Source of the DNA: Planctomycetota bacterium | GTDB lineage: Bacteria > Planctomycetota > Planctomycetia > Pirellulales > Lacipirellulaceae | DNA length: 45,128 bases | Assembly (NCBI GenBank): GCA_013286045.1 | Contig: JABDGM010000028.1 | Span: 1 to 45,128 of the forward strand | Reading direction: 5' to 3' | Part shown: positions 1-5,987 of the stretch, in pieces | How positions within the stretch are numbered: the first letter of the stretch is position 1 | Layout: every line of letters starts with the position of its first letter | Made by a program: the position numbers and the translations under genes | The notes under the pieces: model-generated | Told to the model about the DNA's origin: nothing | Databases searched by the model: none | Seen by the model: the letters and a program-made list of their open reading frames with translations, nothing else

Positions 1-426
1 CTGGCTAACGCCGTATTCAATCTTCAGGCTGCGATCGCGGAGAGCGGGGCCTTGGTAACTTTCGATCCATTGCCGACGGTGGCGGCCGAAGAGGTCTTGC
101 TGATGCAGCTTTTCCAGAATCTCATCTCCAATTCGATCAAGTACCGAAGCAAGGAACTTCCGAGAATTCATATCTCGGCGGAGCGTGACGGGGAAGGCTG
201 GCGGTTTTCAGTGCGCGACAATGGGATCGGCATCGAGCCGCAAGACGCAGCCCGGGTATTTGGCATGTTCAAACGCTTGCACGGAAGTGAAATTCCCGGT
301 ACGGGAATTGGTCTGGCGATTTGCAAAAAGGTGGTGGAGCGCCATGGCGGAAAAATCTGGGTAGAATCCGAGCTGGGCCGCGGCGCAACCTTTAGGTTCA
401 CCATTCCCTCCTCGCGCGCGAACTGA
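1..426 (+). CDS. Sensor histidine kinase, C-terminal part (5' end outside window)
   Basis: The reading frame is open from the first base, so the gene begins upstream of the window. The visible 141 residues are a HATPase_c catalytic domain: N-box [11 protein letters not shown]1/D box RDNGIGI, F-region KRLHG and G2 box [18 protein letters not shown]. This domain binds ATP and phosphorylates a histidine on the (unseen) dimerisation helix. The sequence style ([13 protein letters not shown] end) resembles kinases of the bacteriophytochrome/PAS family. A second kinase starts 3 bases after its stop codon, and the two catalytic domains are clearly similar, suggesting tandem duplication. Sensor domain and partner regulator cannot be seen. 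Confidence 0.93.
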   Translation: MANAVFNLQAAIAESGALVTFDPLPTVAAEEVLLMQLFQNLISNSIKYRSKELPRIHISAERDGEGWRFSVRDNGIGIEPQDAARVFGMFKRLHGSEIPGTGIGLAICKKVVERHGGKIWVESELGRGATFRFTIPSSRAN

Positions 427-428
427 CA

Positions 429-1157
429 ATGAGCGGCTCCGATTCAATCCGCATGGAAGAAGAAGTCCACAACCAGATGGACCGCGCAAATGCGGATTTC
501 GAAGAATTTGTGTCTAGGATGGCTCACAACCTTCGCGAGCCTCTCCGGGAGATCGCATCATACAGTCAATTGATGTCCGAAACCTCCGCCGGAAGTCTCG
601 ATTCCGGCGCGGGCGCATATCTGGCGAGCATTCGGGAGGCAGCCGCGAGAACGCAGTCCCTGCTTGCCGATGTGGTGGACTACTGGGCAGTGGGCGGCCG
701 CGACAGGCCAACCTCTTCTACTGACATGGAGCCGGCGCTGATTCAGGCGCTACTCTGCGCGGAACGGCAGATTACTGAGCGGAACGCTGTGGTCACTCAT
801 GCCCCCCTGCCGCGTGTGACCGGAGACTTCGGCTTACTGACCAAGGTGCTGCATCATCTGATTAAGAACGCCATCGAATACTGTAATGAGCCATCTCCGC
901 GCGTCCATATAGCATCCAGGCGGGTGGATCTCGATTGGGTTTTCTCGGTTCAGGACAACGGCCCTGGCATAGAGCCCGCGTTCCAAGGCAGAGTCTTCGA
1001 AGTTTTCAGGCGTTTACACGGAAATGAATATCCAGGCAACGGGCTGGGGCTGGCCTTCTGCGCGAAGGTTATCGAGTGGCACGGCGGGCGGATATGGGTC
1101 AAGTCGACGCTGGGGGCGGGATCGACATTCTATTTCACTCTGCCTGCGGCAGATTGA
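429..1157 (+). CDS. Small soluble histidine kinase (HisKA + HATPase_c)
   Basis: A 242-residue kinase with no sensor or membrane domain. Residues about 20-90 form the dimerisation/phosphoacceptor helices, with the likely phosphorylated His in MAHNLREPLREI. The catalytic domain has N-box HHLIKNAIEY, D-box QDNGPGI and G2 box GNGLGLAFCAKVIEWHGG. It begins 3 bases after the upstream kinase stop, so the two are almost certainly co-transcribed. Its catalytic domain is about 60% identical by eye to the neighbour. Without its own sensor it may form heterodimers with the upstream kinase or receive input through another protein. No response regulator lies directly beside it; the nearest stand-alone receiver is at 8882-9265 on the other strand. 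Confidence 0.9.
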   Translation: MSGSDSIRMEEEVHNQMDRANADFEEFVSRMAHNLREPLREIASYSQLMSETSAGSLDSGAGAYLASIREAAARTQSLLADVVDYWAVGGRDRPTSSTDMEPALIQALLCAERQITERNAVVTHAPLPRVTGDFGLLTKVLHHLIKNAIEYCNEPSPRVHIASRRVDLDWVFSVQDNGPGIEPAFQGRVFEVFRRLHGNEYPGNGLGLAFCAKVIEWHGGRIWVKSTLGAGSTFYFTLPAAD

Positions 1158-1174
1158 TAGGCCTTGACGAGAGA

Positions 1175-1192
1175 GCGGCGTGCTCACGCCGC
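1175..1192. terminator. GC-rich hairpin between convergent genes
   Basis: GCGGCGTG and CACGCCGC form an 8-bp perfect stem around 2 nt, sitting between the convergent kinase operon and the minus-strand 56-aa gene. No clear T-run follows on either strand, so it could be a bidirectional terminator or only a hairpin. Confidence 0.4.
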
Positions 1193-1268
1193 CAACGGCA
1201 AGGGCACGGGTCGCGAACGAACAAGCTCTTGTTCGCCGCCCCTGCGATGCTTGTGGAGAGGCGACAGG

Positions 1269-1439
1269 CTACGCCGGATCTTTTCCGCGCGTAGCCTGGA
1301 CGCCCTTCACAATCGCAAGACCCAAGAGTACGATGGCCCCAGCTACGATCCAATGAGCCGCCACATGCAGGATTACGGCTCCATAGATCAATCCGCCGAT
1401 CAAAATCAAGAAACCGAGAATGTAGATTCCGAATGACAC
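1269..1439 (-). CDS. 56-aa two-helix membrane micropeptide
   Basis: On the minus strand a GTG start gives 56 residues beginning VSFGIYILGFLILIGGLIYG. Two hydrophobic segments (residues about 3-22 and 29-45) are separated by a short HVAAHW hinge, and the tail is basic (KGVQATRGKDPA). The AAAGGA ribosome site lies 8 nt before GTG. It starts 21 nt after the stop of the DUF3309-like gene, so the two probably share a transcript. No named family is recognised. Composition and arrangement match the small inner-membrane stress peptides elsewhere in this window. It is too short for ordinary ORF cut-offs and would usually be missed. Confidence 0.7.
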   Translation of the reverse strand: MSFGIYILGFLILIGGLIYGAVILHVAAHWIVAGAIVLLGLAIVKGVQATRGKDPA

Positions 1440-1460
1440 GGCAGGTCCTTTCTTGGGCGT

Positions 1461-1616
1461 TTAGCGGAGCATGCCGAGCAGGTACATAACGAGCAGGATT
1501 ACCAAAATGGTCCCCAGCCCTAAGCCCGCGCCCCCACCATAACCCCAGCGGCTATGGCCGTAGTATCCGCCACCGCCGCCGAGCACCAGCAGCAAGATTA
1601 TGAGCAATATCAGCAT
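1461..1616 (-). CDS. DUF3309-like small membrane protein
   Basis: 51 residues: an N-terminal hydrophobic helix (MLILLIILLLVLGGGGG), a Tyr/Gly/Trp-rich hinge (YYGHSRWGYGGGAG) and a second helix ending LLVMYLLGMLR. This helix, SRxWGYGPxGG-like hinge, helix pattern is characteristic of the DUF3309 family of about 50 residues. Ribosome site AAGGAG lies 9 nt before the ATG. The function of the family is unknown; it is common in proteobacteria and acidobacteria near general-stress genes. It is the first gene of a probable two-gene operon with the 56-aa peptide. A good candidate sigma-54 promoter lies about 80 bp upstream. Confidence 0.8.
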   Translation of the reverse strand: MLILLIILLLVLGGGGGYYGHSRWGYGGGAGLGLGTILVILLVMYLLGMLR

Positions 1617-1694
1617 CGTCGATCACTCCTTCTTTCGAGAATGTTCGTCCTCGAAGACCTTCTCCACCTGCGACACATATCCGGTACTCACTAC

Positions 1695-1711
1695 AGCACC
1701 TTTGGGGCCAA
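1695..1711 (-). promoter_or_regulatory. Candidate sigma-54 (-24/-12) promoter for the DUF3309 operon
   Basis: Read on the minus strand the site is TTGGCCCCAAAGGTGCT. It has GG-N10-GC spacing, TTGGC at -24 and TGCT at -12, differing from YTGGCACGRNNNTTGCW at three or four positions. The predicted start is near 1684, giving a leader of about 68 nt. An activator of this sigma factor is encoded at 5988-8111. Confidence 0.5.
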
Positions 1712-2067
1712 GGGACTAAAGGCATGGCCAGGCTAGACCCTAAGTATGCGGATTCGCGTCAGTCATCGCGGCGCTGGAAATAATAGGCGCACCCATTTTT
1801 GCCGGTCCGGCGCCTCGGTCTAGCGGGCCTCCAACGTCGACAACAGTCCTAGCAAAAGCTGCATTTTCAGGTGCAGAGCTTGCGCATTGTCTCTTGTCGC
1901 TCTCCAGCCCAGCGGTAGCTGTTTCAGTCTTTGATGACTCGGAATTCGGCCAGTGCCGTGCAAGGTATCCCAGTTAAAGCGGACTGGGGTCGGACCGATC
2001 GAGTGCTACGGGGCAAAACGGGAACTGGGTCCAGACACTAGGCTCGCGTTTCTGGGAGGACTTGGTA
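1712..2067. other. Intergenic stretch without a gene
   Basis: About 356 bases between the divergent DUF3309 operon and the 59-aa gene. No convincing coding frame on either strand. A short perfect dyad (GCCGG T CCGGC) lies at 1801-1811, and a GG-N10-GC pair with TTGC near 1870 may be chance. Nothing else could be supported. Confidence 0.5.
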
Positions 2068-2247
2068 ATGGATTTGGCGCGAATACTGGCCGAATTGCAC
2101 AAAGAGCGTGATGCAATCGATGAGGCCATTCACGACCTGGAGCGCCTGGCTGGCAGACAACGCCGCCCACTCAGTGTTTCGACTAAGAGCACGGCAGTGG
2201 CGCAAAATGGCTCCTTCGGCAATATGCCACCGGAAGAAGGCAGCTAA
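2068..2247 (+). CDS. 59-aa acidobacterial small coiled-coil protein
   Basis: MDLARILAELHKERDAIDEA begins an amphipathic helix through about residue 30 (continuing IHDLERLAG), followed by a polar, disordered tail. ATG at 2068 is chosen over an in-frame TTG at 2062 because GGGAGGA ends 7 nt before it. Similar short proteins with a leader like MDLxxILxELxxERDxIDEAIxxLERLA are common in acidobacteria, from general memory; no function is known. It lies upstream of the DksA/TraR-like gene with a 187-bp gap. Confidence 0.65.
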   Translation: MDLARILAELHKERDAIDEAIHDLERLAGRQRRPLSVSTKSTAVAQNGSFGNMPPEEGS

Positions 2248-2434
2248 GAGCATCTCCGAAAGGGAAACGTGCGGCGTTGTATTGTAAACTAAGCAGCCCA
2301 CAGCCAATAGCTGTCACGGATGGCGGACCGGCGAGTCCCGCCTGTTTCGGGTGCAGATATCGCACTTTTACTGCCCGTGAGATTCCGTTTCATCCACATG
2401 CTCCGCTAACTCCCGGCCACGAAAGAGGAACGCC

Positions 2435-2818
2435 ATGAACCTAGCATCTGTACAACACGGGGTCCGCGATATCCTCGAAACCAAACAGGCAGAGCTAATG
2501 GGAGTGTTGCGGAACCGCGACGGCATTGCGATCGAAAAGAGCGCGGATCAAATGGACGAGATTCAATATGCGTCGGAACGCGATCTCGCGATCCGAAACG
2601 TAGACCGCGACTCGAAGTTGCTGCGTCAGGTGAAGGCCGCGCTCACTCGGATTCACGCTGGGCATTTTGGAACCTGCCTCGATTGCGAAGAGGCGATAAG
2701 CCCCAAACGCCTCGCCGCCGTGCCATGGGCCATGCGCTGTATCCGGTGCCAGGAAGTCTCCGACAGTGATGGACCGGAGGCGGTGGATGTTAGCGAGGTT
2801 GTCCAGAACGCCGGGTAA
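2435..2818 (+). CDS. DksA/TraR-type zinc-finger protein
   Basis: 127 residues. An N-terminal helical coiled-coil region (about 1-70) is followed by a C4 zinc finger, CLDC-N18-CIRC (about 83-108), typical of the DksA/TraR family. These proteins bind the RNA polymerase secondary channel and, with ppGpp, modulate transcription of stress and ribosomal genes. The coiled-coil tip lacks an obvious DxxDxA motif; QMDEIQYASERD sits at the equivalent place, so activity may differ from Escherichia coli DksA. Ribosome site AAAGAGGA precedes ATG 2435. The stop is 27 bp from the convergent PilZ gene. Confidence 0.88.
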   Translation: MNLASVQHGVRDILETKQAELMGVLRNRDGIAIEKSADQMDEIQYASERDLAIRNVDRDSKLLRQVKAALTRIHAGHFGTCLDCEEAISPKRLAAVPWAMRCIRCQEVSDSDGPEAVDVSEVVQNAG

Positions 2819-2845
2819 TTCGGTGATCCGCTAGCCGGAAGCACC

Positions 2846-3262
2846 TTACCGCGATTGTTTTGTCACGACTCGCAGTGAGGAGTCACCAGCAAGGTCTCTG
2901 AACTTGACCCCGCCCCGCGTCTTGAACTCGTGACGGGAAACGGCGACTTCGACCTCGTCTATGGCGGACCACTCAACCCGTCCTAACATCGATAGAAACA
3001 GGGGAGTGCCATCCTCGAGCCTGGCAGGCCACGAGATGACAAGCCGAACGCTAAGACCGATGCGTAGATCATGGTTGCCGGCAAAGCGGACGGCCTTCGA
3101 GCCAATTGAAAGAGTACGGCCGGAGCCGCACATCGCGCTATCCGCGTGGCTTTCGTAACGCAAGGGAAGTTCAATGCGATAAGGGGACAAGGATTTGGGG
3201 TACGCTGGGGGTTTGTGTGGCATTAGGCCGGTCATGGTACGGGGACGGATAAGCAAAATCAT
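2846..3262 (-). CDS. PilZ domain protein
   Basis: 138 residues matching a single PilZ-like beta barrel: YRIELPLRYES in place of the canonical RxxxR segment, GRTLSIGSKAVRFAG in place of DxSxxG, then VRLVISWPARLEDGTPL and a terminal VAVSRHEFKTRG strand pair. The canonical cyclic-di-GMP residues are not clearly complete (TLSIGSKAVRF lacks the Asp), so nucleotide binding is uncertain. Start ATG 3262 follows GGGAGGGG; an internal Met (MPHKPPAY) is also possible. It lies 35 bp downstream of the ompA-like gene on the same strand and may be read through from it. Confidence 0.75.
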   Translation of the reverse strand: MILLIRPRTMTGLMPHKPPAYPKSLSPYRIELPLRYESHADSAMCGSGRTLSIGSKAVRFAGNHDLRIGLSVRLVISWPARLEDGTPLFLSMLGRVEWSAIDEVEVAVSRHEFKTRGGVKFRDLAGDSSLRVVTKQSR

Positions 3263-3270
3263 CCATCCCC

Positions 3271-3286
3271 TCCCGCACGATGCGGG
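3271..3286 (-). terminator. Short hairpin downstream of the ompA-like gene
   Basis: CCCGCA CGA TGCGGG is a 6-bp stem with a 3-nt loop between the ompA-like stop and the PilZ start. There is no T-run, so it may only attenuate read-through. Confidence 0.25.
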
Positions 3287-3297
3287 CCATCCTTAGA

Positions 3298-5031
3298 TTA
3301 CCGGCCGGGGCCGGGCGTGCCGATCACCGTGCCAATCACTTCGCCGGAGATCACTAGTTCCACGCGCCGGTTCTGTTGCCGGCCTTCCGCGGTGTCATTC
3401 GATGCCACCGGCTGTCCCTTGCCGAAGCCCTTCGACGTAACCGAAGCCGCGGCCATGCCCTGGCCGGTCAAGTATTGCCGCACCGAGTCGCCCCGCTGTT
3501 CGGAAAGCGTCTGATTGTAGTCATCGCCGCCGACGCTGTCGGTATGGCCTTCCACATCCAGCCTGAGACCCGGGTGCCCGGCGACGATGCCAGCCACTTT
3601 GGCCAGCTTCTCTCGCGCCAGCGGGCGCAACGTGAACTTACCGGTGTCGAAGAGGACATCCGACATGTTCACAATCAAGCCACGCGCCGTGTCTCTGGTC
3701 TGAAGAATGGCGTTGAACTGCGCGAGTAACTGGATTCGCAGTTCCGACTTTTCCTTGCCCAACCTATCGAGCTCAGCCTGACTGGCCGCTCGTTGTGAAT
3801 CGTTTTCCAGCTTCAATCGATCGGCATCGGCGGCGGCAGCGGCCAAGCGCGAGTCGCTGTCACTCTTGGCGTTCGTCGCCTTCATTGCATTTTCCTGCTT
3901 CAGGCGTTCCGCCTCGGCGCCCGCGGCGACCAAGCGCGCGTCGCTGTCATTCTTGGCGTTCGTTGCGTTCGTTGCATTTTCCAGCTTCAGGCGAGCGGCC
4001 TCGGTGGAAGCGCTAGCCAGGTTGGCGTCGTTTTCGTGCTTCAAACGATCGGCTTCGGCCGAGGCGGCAGTTGCCTGCGACTGCGCTTTGATGCGCGCAG
4101 CTTCGGCCTCGCGAGTGACACGGTCTGTTTCGGATTGCGCCGCTGCCTGGCCGTTTGCGGCGCGTGCCTCACGGTCCATCGACCCTTGCCGTTCCGCGGC
4201 CAAGGCATCGTCATCCTGGCGCTTGACCGCGATCGCCCGCGCGTCTTCCGCCATCTGGACGGCTTCACGTGCGGTCATCGCCACGGGCTTCATGCCTGCG
4301 TTGCGGGCGAAATATGCTTCGGATTCCGCCAGGCTCTTCTCGGCCTTCTTGAAGCTTTCGGTGGCGAAGCGATCGGCGCCCATGGCGCGCGCGATCTGGA
4401 CGGCATTGCGCCCTTCATAGAGTTCGAGGGGCACTTTCTTATCGGGCTTGAGGAAGAGCGGGTTTGCAAGCCGTGTGTACTGTCCGCGCTGCAACAGCTC
4501 GTACTTGGCGTCCATCTCTTCGATCTTGCCGACGGTGTCCGTGCGGACCACGTTTTCCATCACGATCAGGTCGCTGGGCTTGTTCACCGCAAAGTAAGGT
4601 TCGGCAGTGACAATCAAGCCGAACACCTGCAGATCGGTGCTTACGGTGAGCTTGCTCTTGGTTCCATTCAACAGCACTTCGCCTAAGTTGGCGGTACGGC
4701 CTTCAGGCGTAATCGCCCACAAAACATAGGTGAGATATTCGGCCCCGTTCTTGGTCGCGGATTGCAGGCCCTCGAAATCGGCGTCGATTTCGATGCGACC
4801 CTGCTTGCTGGAAACGTTGGCAACGCCCCGAGCCGCTGGAAGCAGGTCGGTTCCGCGAAAATCGACCTTAGTCCAGCCACTGCGATGTTGGTAACTGACA
4901 GCCTTCACGGTCCGGGAGGTTACGGAGACGCGAAAAACAGGCATCGCGCTGTCCTGGGCGGAAAGAATTCCGCATGCCAGAAGGAAAGCGCCCGCGAATT
5001 TCATTCGATTCATTGTGCTTGTGATTTTCAT
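3298..5031 (-). CDS. OmpA-family peptidoglycan-binding protein with long coiled coil
   Basis: 577 residues from ATG 5031, chosen because it lies 4 nt after the upstream stop (TAACATTATG, translational coupling) and gives a signal peptide (MKFAGAFLLACGILSAQDS). Residues about 30-200 are an unknown beta-rich domain. Residues about 215-430 are Ala/Glu/Lys-rich coiled coil with a 29-residue repeat. The C-terminus (about 445-560) is an OmpA-like domain: VLFDTGKFTLRPLAREKL, EGHTDSVGGDDYN and GKGQPVASNDTAEGRQQNRR, with the Asp and Arg that hold diaminopimelate. It probably spans from the outer membrane or periplasm to the cell wall. It shares a predicted sigma-54-driven operon with the YSC84 gene. 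Confidence 0.9.
   Translation of the reverse strand: MKITSTMNRMKFAGAFLLACGILSAQDSAMPVFRVSVTSRTVKAVSYQHRSGWTKVDFRGTDLLPAARGVANVSSKQGRIEIDADFEGLQSATKNGAEYLTYVLWAITPEGRTANLGEVLLNGTKSKLTVSTDLQVFGLIVTAEPYFAVNKPSDLIVMENVVRTDTVGKIEEMDAKYELLQRGQYTRLANPLFLKPDKKVPLELYEGRNAVQIARAMGADRFATESFKKAEKSLAESEAYFARNAGMKPVAMTAREAVQMAEDARAIAVKRQDDDALAAERQGSMDREARAANGQAAAQSETDRVTREAEAARIKAQSQATAASAEADRLKHENDANLASASTEAARLKLENATNATNAKNDSDARLVAAGAEAERLKQENAMKATNAKSDSDSRLAAAAADADRLKLENDSQRAASQAELDRLGKEKSELRIQLLAQFNAILQTRDTARGLIVNMSDVLFDTGKFTLRPLAREKLAKVAGIVAGHPGLRLDVEGHTDSVGGDDYNQTLSEQRGDSVRQYLTGQGMAAASVTSKGFGKGQPVASNDTAEGRQQNRRVELVISGEVIGTVIGTPGPGR
3796..4040 (-). repeat. Tandem 87-bp (29-codon) coiled-coil repeat inside the ompA-like gene
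   Basis: The phrase TTTTCCAGCTTC or a close variant recurs at 3803, 3890 and 3977 (period 87) and again at 4031. It encodes repeats of the type ADRLKLEN...NAKSDSDSRLAAA. The two central units are nearly identical at DNA level, so copy number may vary between strains. Confidence 0.75.
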
Positions 5032-5035
5032 AATG

Positions 5036-5731
5036 TTATTGACCGGAACGAGCCGATTTCTCCCCGCGTTCAGCGGAGTATTTGTTGAGTAAGTCGAGCA
5101 GTCTAACCGCAGATCGGGGCGCATGCACCGACGTATTTACGATTTCGCGGTTCTCCAGCTTCTGGCCGTAGAGCGTGGCGTTATCGTCCAGATCCTGCCG
5201 CAAAGTAGCGCCTTCCAAGGCGATGCCCGCGAACAGCCCCTGGGTGCGCGACCAAGAAAGAATCTCGGCGTGCATTTGGGCGTCGGTTTGAGCGGTGGCG
5301 GTGCGTCCCACCGGGCCTGCGGCGACAGAGCCTTCCGCACCCAGCGTGAACTTGCTGGCGAGCAGCTTTTCCTTGCCGCCCTCATTCGTCACCAGCATGA
5401 TCAAATCGGTCTCCGATCCGCCGATCTGGAAGCCCACGCTGCCACCCTCGATGCGAACCGTTCCCGGCGCCGACCAGCCGGTCCCGCCGTGCTTGCGGCA
5501 GGATAGATATCCCTTACCGTATTTGGCGCCAAAGAAGAAGGCGGCCGTTTTGAGTCCGGGGACGATGATGATGCAGTGCGAACTTGCCAGCAGGTCCTGC
5601 GGGATGCCCTTATCAGGCGTCGACATCACTTCGGAAAATACAACGGCGGCGGCTTCCAACCGTTTTGCAGGCTCGTTATCTTTGGCGACCAGGGGCGCGA
5701 GCGCCAGTGTCGCCACTAAAATCATTTTCAT
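5036..5731 (-). CDS. YSC84/SYLF-domain lipid-binding protein
   Basis: 231 residues with signal peptide MKMILVATLALAPLVAKD, then a SYLF/Ysc84 domain: RLEAAAVVFSEVMSTPDKGI, HCIIIVPGLKTAAFFFGAKYGKG, WSAPGTVRIEGGSVGFQIGG, DLIMLVTNEGG. This fold binds phosphoinositides or other lipids, and the bacterial secreted forms are thought to act in the periplasm or on the outer membrane. ATG 5731 is preferred over the upstream ATG at 5785 because GAGG lies 8 nt before it and the signal peptide then starts correctly. The ompA-like gene begins 4 nt after its stop. A strong sigma-54-like promoter lies at 5795-5811. Confidence 0.9.
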   Translation of the reverse strand: MKMILVATLALAPLVAKDNEPAKRLEAAAVVFSEVMSTPDKGIPQDLLASSHCIIIVPGLKTAAFFFGAKYGKGYLSCRKHGGTGWSAPGTVRIEGGSVGFQIGGSETDLIMLVTNEGGKEKLLASKFTLGAEGSVAAGPVGRTATAQTDAQMHAEILSWSRTQGLFAGIALEGATLRQDLDDNATLYGQKLENREIVNTSVHAPRSAVRLLDLLNKYSAERGEKSARSGQ

Positions 5732-5794
5732 TTGAATTACCTCTTTGCCGGCCCGGTGAACCCCGCGAGGAGCCTTGGGCGGCACGATACTTAG

Positions 5795-5811
5795 TGCACG
5801 GGGCGCGCCAA
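5795..5811 (-). promoter_or_regulatory. Candidate sigma-54 promoter for the YSC84-ompA operon
   Basis: On the minus strand TTGGCGCGCCCCGTGCA matches YTGGCACGRNNNTTGCW at all but three positions, with exact GG-N10-GC spacing. The predicted start is near 5784, about 53 nt before the ATG. It lies directly downstream of the sigma-54 activator gene. Confidence 0.6.
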
Positions 5812-5886
5812 GCTTGGATTTGATTGAGCCGATAGGCCGCGACGCGAATCGTGGGCGGGTGGGGAGCGATCCAGGCGCCGTTTGGG

Positions 5887-5902
5887 TGACCTTGGGTGGT
5901 CA
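5887..5902. promoter_or_regulatory. Possible activator site (TGACC-N6-GGTCA)
   Basis: A perfect 5-bp inverted repeat with 6-bp spacer, about 90 bp upstream of the candidate -24/-12 promoter, where enhancer-binding proteins usually bind. Similar GGTCA half-sites cluster at 11438-11477. Confidence 0.3.
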
Positions 5903-5987
5903 ACCGGCGAGGCGCGGTCGCAAAGGTCAGGTGTGAATCCGCGCCGTAAGGGACCGCGGGAGCGGTTGAGAGGGAAAAGTTGGGCTT

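Noticed and set aside
1164..1436. 90-aa plus-strand frame overlapping the small membrane gene
   Set aside because: No ribosome site or family; the minus strand encodes a clean membrane peptide over the same bases.
3796..4040. Regular repeats considered as a CRISPR-like array
   Set aside because: Repeats are in frame, encode coiled coil, and lack unique spacers.
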